Shown here piece after piece: positions 34,130 to 48,600 of a stretch of 64,000 bases of DNA. How positions within the stretch are numbered: position 1 is the stretch's first letter; every line of letters starts with the position of its first letter. The notes beneath the pieces are model-generated. The model saw only the letters and a program-made list of their open reading frames with translations. It was not told the origin of the DNA and ran no database searches. Origin of the DNA: Argopecten irradians. Taxonomy: Eukaryota > Mollusca > Bivalvia > Pectinida > Pectinidae. A program made the position numbers and the translations under genes. Location: positions 16,611,765-16,675,764 of the forward strand of contig NC_091137.1 of assembly GCF_041381155.1 (NCBI RefSeq), given 5' to 3'.

Positions 34130-37100
34130 CTAACGTCAGTGTTCCACAATAGTTCCTCCTTTAATGTAATATTTTAAGGTCAGTGTCCCACAATATTTCC
34201 TCCTTTAATGTATTATTATAAGGTCAGTGTCCCACAATAGTTCCTCCATTAATGTGTTATTATAAGGTCAGTGTCCCACAATAGTTCCTCCTTTAATGTG
34301 TTATTATAAGGTCAGTGTCCCACAATAGTTCCTCCTTTAATGTGTTATTATAAGGTCAGTGTCCCACAATAGTTCCTCCTTTAATGTGTTATTATAAGGT
34401 CAGTGTCCCACAATAGTTCCTCCTTTAATGTGTTATTATAAGGTCAGTGTCCCACAATAGTTCCTCCTTTAATGTGTTATTATAAGGTCAGTGTCCCACA
34501 ATAGTTCCTCCTTTAATGTGTTATTATAAGGTCAGTGTCCCACAATAGTTCCTCCTTTAATGTGTTATTATAAGGTCAGTGTCCCACAATAGTTCCTCCT
34601 TTAATGTGTTATTATAAGGTCAGTGTCCCACAATAGTTCCTCCTTTAATGTGTTATTATAAGGTCAGTGTCCCACAATAGTTCCTCCTTTAATGTGTTAT
34701 TATAAGGTCAGTGTCCCACAATAGTTCCTCCTTTAATGTGTTATTATAAGGTCAGTGTCCCACAATAGTTCCTCCTTTAATGTGTTATTATAAGGTCAGT
34801 GTCCAAATAGTTCCTCCTTTAATGTGTTATTATAGGTCAGTGTCCACAATAGTTCCTCCTTTAATGTGTTATTATAAGGTCAGTGTCCACAATAGTTCCT
34901 CCTTTAATGTGTTATTATAAGGTCAGTGTCCACAATAGTTCCTCCTTTAATGTGTTATTTAAGGTATGTCCACAATAGTTCCTCCTTAATGTGTTATTAT
35001 AAGGTAGTGTCCACAATAGTTTCCTCCTTTAATGTGTTATTATAAGGTCAGTGTCCACAATAGTTCCTCCTTTAATGTGTTATTATAAGGTCAGTGTCCC
35101 ACAATAGTTCCTCCTTTAATGTGTTATTATAAGGTCAGTGTCCCACAATAGTTCCTCCTTTAATGTGTTATTATAAGGTCAGTGGTCAGTGTATCCCACA
35201 ATAGTTCCTCCTTTTAATGTTTATTATAAGGTCAGTGTCCCACAATAGTTCCTCCTTTAATGTGTTATTATAAGGTCAGTGTCCACAATAGTTCCTCCTT
35301 AATGTGTTATTATAAGGTCAGTGTCCCACAATAGTTCCTCCTTAAAGTGTATTATGGTAGTGTCCAAATAGTTCCTCCTTTAATGTGTTATTTAAGGTCA
35401 GTGTCCCACAATAGTTCCTCTTTAAATGTTATATAAGGTCAGTGTTCCTCCATAAATAGTTCCCTCCTTTAATGTTTATTATTATAAGGTCAGTGTCCCA
35501 CAATAGTTCCTCCTTTAATTGTATTATAAGGTAGTGTCCCACAATAGTTCCTCTTTAATGTGTTATTATAAGGTAGTGTCCCACAATAGTTCCTCCTTAA
35601 GTAGTGTCACATTGTTATTTTAAGGTCAGTGTCCCACAATAGTTCCTCCTTTAATGTGTTATTATAAGGTCAGTGTCCCACAATAGTTCCTCCTTTAATG
35701 TGTTATTTATAAGGTCAGTGTCCCACAATAGTTCCTCCTTTAATTGTTATTATAAGGTCAGTGTCCCACAATAGTTCCTCCTTTAATATGTTATTATAGG
35801 GTAAGTGTCCAACAATAGTTCCTCCTTAAATATGTTATTATAAGGTCAGTGTCCCACAATAGTTCCTCCTTTAATGTGATATTATAAGGTCAGTGTCCCA
35901 CAATAGTTCCTCCTTTAATGTGTTATTATAAGGTCAGTGTCCCACAATAGTTCCTCCTTTAATGTGTTATTATAAGGTCAGTGTCCCACAATAGTTCCTC
36001 CTTTAATGTGTTATTATAAGGTCAGTGTCCACAATAGTTCCTCCTTTAATGTGTTATTATAAGGTCAGTGTCCCACAATAGTTCCTCCTTTAATGTGTTA
36101 TTATAAGGTCAGTGTCCCACAATAGTTCCTCCTTTAATTGTTATTATAAGGTCAGTGTCCCACAATAGTTCCTCCTTTAATGTGTTATTATAAGGTCAGT
36201 GTCCCACAATAGTTCCTCCTTTAATGTGTTATTATAAGGTCAGTGTCCCACAATAGTTCCTCCTTTAATGTGTTATTATAAGGTCAGTGTCCCACAATAG
36301 TTCCTCCTTTAATGTGTTATTATAAGGTCAGTGTCCCACAATAGTTCCTCCTTTAATGTGTTATTATAAGGTCAGTGTCCCACAATAGTTCCTCCTTTAA
36401 TGTGTTATTTTAAGGTCAGTGTCCCACAATAGTTCCTCCTTTAATGTGTTATTATAAGGTCAGTGTCCCACAATAGTTTCTTCTTTAATGTGTTATTATA
36501 ATAGGTCAGTGTCCCACAATAGTTCCTCCTTTAATGTGTTATTATAAGGTCAGTGTCCCACAATAGTTCCTCCTTTAATGTGTTTTTAAGGTCAGTGTCC
36601 ACAATAGTTCCTCCTTTAATGTGTTATTATAAGGTCAGTGTCCCACAATAGTTCCTCCTTTCCAATAGTGTTATTATAAGGTCAGTGTCCCACAATAGTT
36701 CCTCCTTTAATGTGTTATTATAAGGTCAGTGTCCCAACAATAGTTCCTCCTTTAATGTGTTATTATAAGGTCAGTGTCCCACAATAGTTCCTCCTTTAAT
36801 GTGTTATTATAAGGTCAGTGTCCCACAATAGTTCCTCCTTTAATGTTATTATAAGATCAATGTCCCACAATAGTTCCTCCTTTAATGTTATTATAAGGTC
36901 AGTGTCCCACAATAGTTCCTAATGTTATTATAGGTAGTGTCCCACAATAGTTCCTCCTTAATGTGTTATTATAAGGTCAGTGTCCCCAATGTTCTCCTTA
37001 ATTATATAGGTCAGTGTCCACAATAGTTCCTCCTTTAATGTGTTATTATAAGGTCAGTGTCCCACAATAGTTCCTCCTTAATGTGTATTATAAGGTCAGT

Positions 37101-38178
37101 GTCCCACAATAGTTCTTAAGTTTATTATAAGGTCAGTGTCCCACAATAGTTCCTCCTTAAATGTTTATTATAAGGTCAGTGTCCCACAATAGTCCTCTTA
37201 TGTTTATAGTCAGTGTCCCACAATAGTTCCTCTTAATGTGTATTATAGGTAGTGTCCACAATAGTTCTCCTTTAATTATTATAAGGTCAGTGTCCCACAA
37301 TAGTTCCTCCTTAAATGTGTTATTATAGGTAAGTGTCCCACAATAGTTCCTCCTTTAATGTGTTATTATAAGGTCAGTGTCCACAATAGTTCCTCCTTAA
37401 ATGTATATTATAAGGTCAGTGTCCCCACAATAGTTCCTCCTTTAATGTGTTATTATAAGGTCAGTGTCCACAATAGTTCCTCCTTAATGTGTTATTATAG
37501 GTCAGTGTCCACAATAGTTCCCCTTAATGTGTATTATAGGTCAGTGTCCCACAATAGTTCCCTTAATGTTTATTAAGGTAGTTCCCACAATAGTTCCTCC
37601 TTTAATGTGTATTATAGGTATGTCCCACAATAGTTCCTCTTTAATGTGTTATTATAAGGTCAGTGTCCCACAATAGTTCCTCCTTAAATGTTATTATAAG
37701 GTTAGTGTCCCACAATAGTTCCTCCTTTAATGTGTTATTATAAGGTCAGTGTCCCACAATAGTTCCTCCTTTAATGTGTTATTATAAGGTCAGTGTCCCA
37801 CAATAGTTCCTCCTTTAATGTGTTATTATAAGGTTAAGTAGTGTCCCACAATAGTTCCTCCTTTAATGTGTTATTATATAGTATATAGTTCCCACAATAG
37901 TTCCTCCTTTAATGTGTATATTATAAGGTAGTAAGTGTCCCACAATAGTTCCTCCTTTAATTGTTATTATAAGGTCAGTGTCCCACAATATTCCTCCTTA
38001 ATGTGTTATTATTAAGATCAATGTCCCACAATAGTTCCTCCTTTAATGTGTTATTATAAGGTCAGTGTCCCACAATAGTTCCTCCTTTAATGTTATTATA
38101 AGATCAATGTCCCACAATAGTTCCTCCATTAAAGTGTTACTCTAAGTTCAGTGTTCCACAATAGTTCTTCCTTTAACG
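34130..38178. repeat. 44 bp satellite-like array, about 90 copies
   Basis: Unit AAGGTCAGTGTCCCACAATA then GTTCCTCCTTTAATGTGTTATTAT. Long stretches are identical copy to copy (34200-34800, 35880-36470), while others (34800-35600, 36880-38000) carry frequent one- or few-base gaps. The first and last units are the most diverged, as expected at array edges. It begins about 140 bp upstream of the gene B start codon. Confidence 0.96.
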
Positions 38179-38454
38179 ATATAAATATATAATCACGAAT
38201 TCCTCCAAATCACCTTCATTGATTTTCCTTCATTGTATAAAATGTAAATATATTTTTCATTATTTTTTGATAAAATAAGTTGCATGATCTATACTACCTT
38301 GTAAGCCTCATACGGCTGGCAGTTGATATTAGGTTCATGCTTTTGTATCTTACATGCTTGATTATGGTAATATTTTAAGCGTTATACACTACAGAACAAG
38401 GCAATCAATTTGCAAAGATAGGCCAGGAGTAAGTGTGATATCTTTGTGATGTTT

Positions 38455-38680
38455 CGGGTTGGTTTTATTAGTTTAGCGACATCTTTACAGCCAGGGTCAT
38501 GTAAGGACGTACAAAATGTACCAGGTTTCTTGGTGGAGGAAAGCCGGAGTACCCGGAGAAAAAAACATCGACCAGCGGTCAATACCTGGCAACTGCCCCA
38601 CATATAATTCGATTCCGCGTCCCAGAAGTGGAGAGCCTGTGGTAATATGTCGAGACATCTTAACCACTCGGCCACCGGGG
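38455..38680 (-). mobile_element. tRNA-derived SINE, second copy
   Basis: The minus strand has the same tRNA-like head (GGTGGCCGAGTGG), central block (TACCTGGCAACTG... complement) and 3' tail as the copy at 11022. Box B is mutated (GAATCGAATT), so it is older. It lies beside the 44 bp array. Confidence 0.85.
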
Positions 38681-41600
38681 CCTCTCTGTGTGTAATATTT
38701 GTATTCTATGTGTGTTACGTCAGGACATATGATTCACAGACTGTATGCATACAATAGAACGAGTATTGTCATTGGTTAAATCATTTTGTCTATCAAATCA
38801 TAGACCGATAAGTTACAACACACGTTCACATCATAAACAAATGAAATCATTACGCCATAGAAAACGTTATTCAAATTCCGTCGTTTTGGCTCTTTTTGAT
38901 TAAACTTTAAAAACTTCAAAATCTCCCGTGAGCTTGTGCTTTAATGTTGCCCTCTAAATGTGTAGACTGGACACTAGTGTTGCTCAAAAACTATATCTAA
39001 TTAATGTTCTATTTCGAAAAAAATCCAATAGATTCTCAAAAATATACTCTACTCAAACGAGCAAAGAAAACATCAGCCTCCTCCGCCCTAAAAATAACAA
39101 AGAATATATCAAATCCAAGGAAGTAATACCTAAAAGCGTTCAAGTTGTCATCTAAACATAAAAATGTAGTTTATAGAAAGAAAACCAAACACTAGAACAA
39201 CTTACGATAATATCTAATTACTTAGATATAGTTATTCTTATTCAAATATAATCATAAATGAGTTAGTCAAGTTTCATCTTAATTTCAAAACGTTTGTCAC
39301 AGTCAACTTCTTTTCGATAATATAACAATATTTAACTTTTGAAACCGATGCCCAGACTTTGCCAAGTCAGATTTCGTTATTTTTTTACATACAGAATATT
39401 TGACTTCGAATTTAAGACTGGGATTTTTCCTACCACAACGGAATATAAGCCGTTGCTTATTAATTAAATGTGAGGTTATGAGCTTTTATGTTAGAATCAA
39501 TATTTAAGCTAGAACAGCATCAACAGCAACAACAACAAAATACAAACATCTAAGAAGCAGTCATAATTCAGATGGTTTATTGCTCTTTATACCAACATAA
39601 AACTGGCAACATTAACACCGAGCAGATATGGAACAAACAATATAATACTGTAAATATCAATACAATCATGTATATATGTTTATATTGAAACAAACAACTA
39701 CAGTTTTCACGCATTAGTGCGCTAAAGTTATCTCCCTTATATACATTAACTTACATATGGATAGAGAGTACTTGATGCTATATATGTACATAAAGAAATA
39801 AGAAAAATATTTTTCTTCCATTAAATGTAAATATTCTCTTTTTGCACATTACAGAGTTAGCTCCCTTGCGGGTAGGTATCAATTGTTACGTCATTATTTT
39901 GTGATCGCAACGTTTTCGCCAAAACGTATGTCGTTCAGTTCGCAAACACATGACGCAAGGGCACATAACTTTGTATCCAAATACGGAATATTGTTGTTAG
40001 GACTTGGACGAAATGGATACTAAATACATTATTCTACTAGATAAATCAGGGCGCTGTACACACTCCAGCTTAATAAGCCACATGCAATAACAATTAGATT
40101 ATCAGCCGATTAAAAATTAAATGATTCAATACCGTGACACAAAAAGTTCTTCTGTTTAAAAATGCTTCAAAATGCAATCATGACGATAGTTCGAAAAATC
40201 AAACATTTTAAGAACATCGTATTTTATTGCCTTTATATTAAATTGAAAAAGGGATTTACCATAGAAACATCTATATACAGGTAGCTATATAACTTTCATT
40301 GCTTCGGAAATAATTTCTGCAACCGTTCTTACCTTGTAGAAATAAAATCTTAATTCCGTATTTTGAATATATAAATATAATTCAATTTTGCTTGTTACGA
40401 GCATTTTCATTGTCTTAAAAATTTACTTATCAGCCCATAAAGGAAAAAATGGCGTCGCCGTTTGTTAGTTGCTTCTGATTGGCTGAGATGACGGCGTAAT
40501 GATTTCATAGACAAAAAGGTCTCAAAATGTATTTTGAATATTGAAGAGATTATCTTTTGTAAATATGTTATATTTCCATAACATAAAAAATCTATTCAAG
40601 GTAATCCTTAAGTAAAATGCAGCTTGGAACAGAAAGAAAAAAGAAAACATCAATATTGTGAGTTTTAAAACTAAAAATAGCAAACGACCAATAAAGCAAC
40701 ATGAATATGCTGTATACAGTGTATATAATAACTATACAAATATTGATAAGACTATCAGTGTAATCGCGCGTGTAACAGTCTAAACACTTGTCGGTTTGTT
40801 ACTTAGGATCTTTGGTAAAGATGCTGAACCAATCAGAAATGTTCATAAAGTAATCTGATTACAGAAATTTTACTATTTCTTGATCACGATATCAGTAAAA
40901 CTATACCATTAATACACTGTTGATAATGTGCACAACTAAACTTAACAACATATATTTGGACTAAATCAGATCTAGTGAAGGACTAAAATTACAAAAAAGA
41001 AAAAAAAAGAAAAAAGAAAATGTGCAATGCTATCCGAAGGAAGTTGAATAATAGAATCTAATAATTTAAGAATCACAATAATTGTAAAACTTAATAACAT
41101 ACTACATGATAAACCCCAAACAGTATTGTAAACGATGTTTTACAAAGTGTATATTGTCTCTTTCCACCACACTGTATTGTAATATGTAATATATGTGTAA
41201 TAATACTATACCCCTAACACCAATAGCGAGTGTCTATGTAGTATACACCGAAACATTAATCAATTGACATGATCAAGGCACTAAAGTTCGAGATTAACGT
41301 CTATTTCAGTCAGTCAGAACAGCATCATACCTGCGTAGCTTTGTTAAGATAAGCAAGTCGATGTTTAGATGTTACATTTTGTAAGTTAATATTATTAGCT
41401 TATTCCAGTAGGATGAGTTGTGCTAGTGATCATTGAGAGTTTTTTTATCATTCAAAACAAATTTGAAATGTGTATACCAGTTTGAAAGGAACGTGCATCT
41501 AAAAATAACTACTTAGCTACCAATATATCATCTCTAATTAGAACGACCACATAACATGTCACCTTCAGCAGTATTTATAATCAAGACATCTAAAACCACT

Positions 41601-42435
41601 GAACACGTCGCCGCTATTTAATGAGGCTGTATCAAAATCCTAGAAAATACGTGCCCGGATAGAATAAAGCATTTCACACACACAAAATTATTGTAATGCT
41701 GATCAAGATACACATTTGATACTAAGAAAGGTCCCAGATTAAACTACCACCTACAGCGTAAACTTTTTGCATAGTAAGTATTCTTTACATATTTCTACAA
41801 AACAATGTATAGCTATACTGTTCTAAGATTATCTTACACAAATCGGTAGTATATTTATCATTCGATATCATACAGTACGTATAAGTCGGCTATTCGGTGA
41901 CTCTTGGTAGATCGCGTGTTACAGGTGAAGACTGCCACACGATATATCATCAAGAAGAACATAGGATTTATTTCATTTTGTGTTGACATATAAATCACCA
42001 TATTTATGAACTGACCAATTTGTGTTTCAAAAAATACTTTTGATTAGAATATTTACAAAAAGCATTTGCAAGATTTTGGCCTTCATTGACAAATAAGATT
42101 CTTATAAATGCGTAGATATCAAAGATGAAATATTCATCATTTATGAAATTCAAACATTACGATATAAGCAAACAATTTCGACTCATATTTACAAAAATGT
42201 CCCATAATCACGGAAAAGAAGAAATGTCCATCAACATAAAACATTTCTTTATAAATTAAATATAACTGTAAAGAATAACGATATATCAGTTTAAAAGAAA
42301 CAAAGGAAAATATAATGTATAATACATAACAACAAAAGGAACATGTTTGTCTGTATCAAAATATGATGGTTTCTTTGAAATGCTTTGCTCTGTGCTGCAC
42401 GTCAAGCCAGCCTAAAGAGTAATTCGTGTATGACG
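38681..42435. other. Intergenic DNA downstream of gene C
   Basis: AT-rich with short AAAGAAAAA runs (about 40990-41020). Part next to 42436 is probably gene C 3' UTR. No other gene seen. Confidence 0.45.
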
Positions 42436-42690
42436 TCACTTATTGTAGCAAGTAACGTTGAGGAGTCTTTTTACATCCGGTCGCTCGAAATAGCCTCTAC
42501 AGTTTTTATCCATGGCAGCGTCGTATTTTGGGATAATGTCCTTATATTTGGTTCTTAGCTTCTCTGTGATTATGGCATCGTTCAGGAATTCCTTTTCCCG
42601 TTCACGAATCCTTTCCACGGACGGCGACTCCTTGGCACGCCTTCTGAAACTCAGCTTGTTAATTTTCTGCATCCTCTTTGCTTCGGCATT
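42436..42690 (-). CDS. Gene C last coding exon with module copy 2
   Basis: 84 codons plus TGA, phase 0 start after ttatttcag. Begins NAEAKRMQKINKLSFRRRAK; contains REKEFLNDAIITEKL, DIIPKYDAAMDKNCRGYFER and PDVKRLLNV, paralogous to the module in the preceding exon. A basic charged helix precedes the module. Confidence 0.75.
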   Translation of the reverse strand, partial: NAEAKRMQKINKLSFRRRAKESPSVERIREREKEFLNDAIITEKLRTKYKDIIPKYDAAMDKNCRGYFERPDVKRLLNVTCYNK

Positions 42691-45600
42691 CTGAAATAAA
42701 CATAGGTAGATAGTGTTCAATCTTATGTGTGTCAATGGGTTCCATGATATCTAAAAGAGGAGAAGACTTATGACCAACGACAAAATAGCTGTATCATAAT
42801 TCAATCACACACTGGACTTTCAAATCAAGACAACCTGACGTGATATCTTAGCATTTTATGATAGCTGAAACAAAGACGGAAATCTGAGAAAGTAACGTAT
42901 TTGAAAACATTTTTAAATGGTTGTTTTTCTTAACATAGTTTATAGTATGATATTATATCATATATAATCATTCAGATTTGGTAAAATATAACCGTCCATT
43001 GTAAACTTACCAATTTTAAACAAAGATATATGAACAAAAACGAAACGAATACAGTATATTAGTGTTTATAAATGTGAATTAATAATAACTTTGCGTATAA
43101 AAAAATCCTTCTGCTTTCTGTGTACCTGGTTGAAATCATTTCAATCAGAATTAATTAATGGTCAGTACATTTCAGGGTAATTGGTTAATTAATGGCCGAG
43201 GAAAATTATAGGACCTGCATTCCTAGTTAGTTGTCGGTTATAGATCAACGATGTCAACAACAGGAGTAGAATGGTAGAAAAGAAACTCAGTTAAAGGTAG
43301 GCTCTTGCTTACATACGCTCAGTTTCTACTATGCGTCAATATGTGTCATTTTTGAGCTTTTCGTTAATAATACCACATTGATCAAGCATTATATTACCAT
43401 AACAATAAAATAGTTTTTAATGCTTAATTGTCTAATCAAAGTTCATAAATTAGGCAAAAATAACGAACATTAAGTAAAGTTACACAGGAACAAATCTTTA
43501 ATAAATGAGAGGAAATGGTAACGAACACTGACGTCAATATAAAAATGACAGAACCATTGCACATCCATGCTTACCTACCTAAACAAAAGAAAGAAGGTAA
43601 TAACATTAACAAGGGGACAATAGTGTATACATGTGCAACATGCGACAACAGGTATTGTGATGTGAAACAACACACGTGCATAAATGATACCTCGTTATTC
43701 CGGTTACATTCTCTTGACTGCATAAGAAAGGGTTTAATGATATATATTAATGTATATTATGATCTTATGTCGATAAAAAACCAAGAACTAACAAAAACCA
43801 ACAGAATAAAAACAACAAAAAAACATACATATATTCATCTATCTGAAATATAAAGGAAAAGAAAGAAAAAAGTTCACCGGGCTGTATTCATGCTAAATAT
43901 TAATGTTAGTACCAATATTTTGTGAGATTTAAGATAATTGTTTTATTGTTTGAAGTCATATTTGATCCATACACGTATGTATGTAGATTTTGACATCATA
44001 ATCTTTTAAGCATGAAATACATGACTGATAACAATGAGAACATAAACCCCGATTTAGATATGCTCTATATACTAAGCCTGTATCAAATATCCACATTACC
44101 GTTAATACACTAATTAGAACTGATATGACCCTATACTCCAGTAATACGACCCTGTTCTATACCCTCTATCAGATATACCCTCACGTATACACTACCCTAT
44201 ACCACTTTAGTGCCTCCTCCATCTGACCATTAAGCTTAACTCCATAGATTCTCTCCATCTCTTTGATGTTGCAGTCCTGATTGCAGGCAATATTTGGGTT
44301 GCTTTGCCATATCCGCAGCATGATGACTAACGGAGATGTAAGTTTCATGTATAAATATATAGTTATTAATGGTTACTTCAGACGTAGACCACACACTGAA
44401 AATTGCACCAGTATCTGTTCACCATTACACCAACCCAAGTATTGATTCTGATTTACATGTACACCTAGGATATCAAATATGATATATGTGTGTGACCAAT
44501 GAAAAGAGTCGTAACTGAGAACCAATCTAAATCAATTATAGTACAATAACAATCATTTACATCCTAGATACTTAAGTGGTAAGAAATATGCAGCTAACGA
44601 AAATAGCCTATTTAAAGGAACTAAGTGAAATTAAGAATTATTAATACAAGCTGCAATTGTGTATAGCTCTAAATTATTAGCAAACAATTATGTCGTCATC
44701 AGCGCTACAATTTTCGATTATTTGTGCTAATAAAGCGAAAAAAATCAAAATGGTGTTTTCACGTTTCTATGCATTTTATCGAACCAATTTTATAGTTCTT
44801 TTCTAAAAGGCAACGTAAATAATATTCAAACTCAACACCAGATATCATTTTTGTCACACAACATATAGCGATCTTTTCAAAGGAAAAACATACACTAATT
44901 TTACAGATTGCGAAAGTCTTTGGAGCGATAACGTAGATATAAAGAACGTTTATATTTGTTTTATGCAAATAATGATATATCAATTCACCTGTATGTATGA
45001 AATAATTGGAAACCTAAAACAAAAACCAACAGAAAAATGTGCCCGGCGAGTGATTTGAGACTCGATGGGATATTTTGTACTTGGCCGAAAAGTATAATAG
45101 GCCAGGTACGTCTATTTGTTCTCTATACACCAGCATGTACAGCATGTACATTTGAATGGAGTAAAACATATCTAATTCTGACATAATGTATTTAAGATTA
45201 CCTATCTAAATAAGGGAATGGAACACACGCAGTAGGCATAATGGGATAAAGGTGTCAGACGGATTAAAGGGGCTACGGGTGCTTAAATAGGAAGTGTACT
45301 ACAGAGATAGATTATCTTAGGAAACACGAGAGTTTTACTTACTCCATATCTTAATGGGAAATATCTGTAAATATTTGTAAATGAAGGGGGGCTATCTCTA
45401 AAGTTGAGTTGCCTGTACATCATTTGATGGGCCTTAACGTCAGTTTTTCTCCTATTTATCACACAGGAGGTCTACGAATATGTCCATATGACAACTTGTC
45501 GATGTAACAGGATTCCGTTAAGTCCGATGTTATGACAGTTTTCTTAACTAGATATTATTAAGTAGTATCCAACTGTTGGGGCTCAACTAGACAACAATAT

Positions 45601-48600
45601 AACCATTATTAAGTGACTCCTTAAGCATTCCTAAGAAATTTTTATCTGGTACATAACAAAGTTTAATATTCACCTTGAAGTTGGAAACACAAAAGTTACA
45701 TTAGGACTGATCTTGACAAACACGATGGTCTTGTTTTTCTACAGCTGATATCCCAGTATTAGAGATATATGACCTCGTGTTAATGGGTAGTCTTTTGAGA
45801 TACAGTAGTATCATCATACGTTTGTCTCCTTGTGATATAGATATAACTATTGGTTACCGTAAAATCAAACATCGTTACACCTCTACCATTAGCCTAAACA
45901 TAAATATAAAAAACAAAAAGTGCTGGCAGATTTTCAGCAATAGCCCTAAAACTTTATTTTCTTTGTAAAAAATAAGGTTTAAATTAAAACGCACTGTCAA
46001 AAGCTTGTACATCTTAGATCATATTTTGCGAAGGGGCTTGCTATACCCATTTGGTCTGAAACTGCTAAAAATGAAAGGTATTGTTATAGTAATTAAGATA
46101 GGTCTGTAGACTTGAACACAATTTCCTGTTTCGTTGATTGCCTACGAGTTGTAAAAACTATAATATACGTATGTCATGTATACTTGCCGTATTACCTGAA
46201 TGATAACGTGTTTCACAATACTGACCAAAAACGAAATTTTAATATCAAGACTCAAAACCAAAAATAGCTTCTTTGATTTCCCAGTCAAGGCAGAAGGCAG
46301 GTTCAGTGGTAAAATGATGACGAAAAAACGTTAAAGCCTTTTAAATAACTTACAAGTGCTGCTTTATCATATCAAACAGTCGGTAGATATACAAGGGATT
46401 ATCTCTTAAACTAACTATCAATTCCATGTGACATTAAATACTTTTGAAATCAAATAAACGTCGGTTTGATAGACATGTTTGGTTTGATAAAATAAAACTT
46501 GATTGAGTTAAGAAATTTATGAAAGACTTGAATGTGACAAAATTTGATTTTTCAGTCTTTCTTCCAGCTCCTGTTGGCACCAAACTAAACACTCCCAAAG
46601 GATACAATTGAAAACAATAAATACCATGTCAAATGTTTAAACGATAGTAATCCCCATTTCAGTTTGTCTCACTTTTTATCGCTCTGGTTGTCGCCATAAG
46701 AATTCAAGGTCCACTTTCTAAGATCATTGTGGTAAGCTATTTCTCCACATGTATCAATCTAGATGGGTGACATGGTAGAGCACCGTTGTCAACGCTCACT
46801 CCAATACTTTCCCCTCTACATTATGATACACAGAAAATCTCGTTAACTCGAAGTTGGCGAGACCATTGTATCTGAGCATTATAAATATATAACGCTGATT
46901 TCTTGAAACCAACAAAATCCGTTAACATGGTACATGTATTTACATTCCCCTAAGGGAGGTTTAATCGTACCAAGCTTATTTTCCAAGTGTTTTATTAATT
47001 ATAATTGTTGGCCTTTATGTCTGTATCAAAGTTGAAATATGCAAGCATGACGGTAAGAATTTTGTCGTTTCAGTAGAATGTATAAAATTATATATTGACA
47101 CGTTTACACGTATTTTCAGTAAGCGCTTTCGCCCTGAATTCATGATTTTACAGAATCAAATTACATTCAGATGCAATACCTATTTTCAGTGTGTCAGTTG
47201 TGGAAAGCTACATATCGTTAAAACTAACAATTCATGCAATCTCAAAGTTTACATTATTTTAACATTTGTTAAAGATAGGTAAAGCAGATGATAGGTAAAG
47301 TAGATACAGATACTGTCGACAAATTTATCAGTATGCATTAATGTTTATAGTACATTTACGATACTGAAAAAGAGGCCATACATATGCCAGCATGCTGTGA
47401 GCCGACACGGAATGACTTGGTCGATTTCAAAGGCCACTGACACGAAATCTATTGATTCGAACATAATAATTTATCAATAATATCTAACTTTTTTTTTCTA
47501 ACATTAATATCGTTAATACTGAATAGAAAACAATCAAAAGACAATCTATAGAGATTATCACCTTTGTTTGTACACAAATGTAAAAAATATTCAGGATAAT
47601 TTACCTTGACGACAAGGACGCGCTCCATTGACCTCTCAAGGACGGCTTTTGCGATCGGAGACTGGAAGTACGCCTGCGCGTACCTATCATGTTCGGCATT
47701 GTATGGAGGAATGATCGGGCGTCTCCGTGCTGAGTGGTACATAAAGGTACTCACAGCATCATTAACGAATCCCTTCTCAAGCTTCTTCTGGACATCGATA
47801 TCCGGAAGTGGTTTGATGGTGGTGGGAACCTTGTCCTTACGCCATAACGGACTTCCATACGTCACCCAAGACATCTTCTCTGTAAACACACAGGCACATT
47901 TTAAACATGGCTTATTGTACTTTTATGTACAATGATATTTGGTACTGATATGAAGCCCTTACCGTACATAATTATTCTATCAGCATCACGAAGAAACGTC
48001 TTTTATCAATTTGTAATAGCAATGTGGAAAAGTAATTTGTAATTAACAAACCATTAAAAATATCCATTACTACAAACCTTTTCATCATGAATAAGATGAT
48101 GTAACATATGGAAATATCAATAAATGAGAAGTATTTTGCCAGTTTAGTATGTACGTAGTTTTGGGATTCAGGTCAATGAACACAACGGGTGACGCACTAT
48201 AATGAAAAAGTGCGGTTGACGCTTTATAATGAAGTTCAAAGAAGCTGAGACGACATGAGCTATACACTAAATGTAATAGGTATCAACAATGAATAAATTC
48301 AGTAACACAATTTAGTTCAGTATCATATAATATTGAGTATATGATTTTAAATCCATGTAATGTCGCTACCACATTCCTCATGATCAGTAAAGTCAATTCA
48401 GTGTGTTTTAAATGCAACAGAGGTCTGAACTACAGAGCTAAGCAAATTCACTACAGAACCTAACTTACCTTGTTCTTTTGCCTTTTTCGTCATTATTGAC
48501 GTTACGATAAAACGTATGTAATAATGTGTATTCCTAATACAGCCGGGTAGGTAGAAGTGAGTGTTTATAGAGATAAACAGAAGGACCCAGGCACGTGTCG

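Noticed and set aside
37358-37576. 72-codon repetitive frame in the 44 bp array
   Set aside because: Opens only because several units there are missing bases; the unit is not a coding multiple of three.
43515-43853. 112-codon plus-strand frame with CxxC motifs (CATCDNRYC)
   Set aside because: The Cys pairs suggested a zinc ribbon, but the rest is Lys/Asn/Tyr-rich AT sequence inside the gene C intron, with no support.
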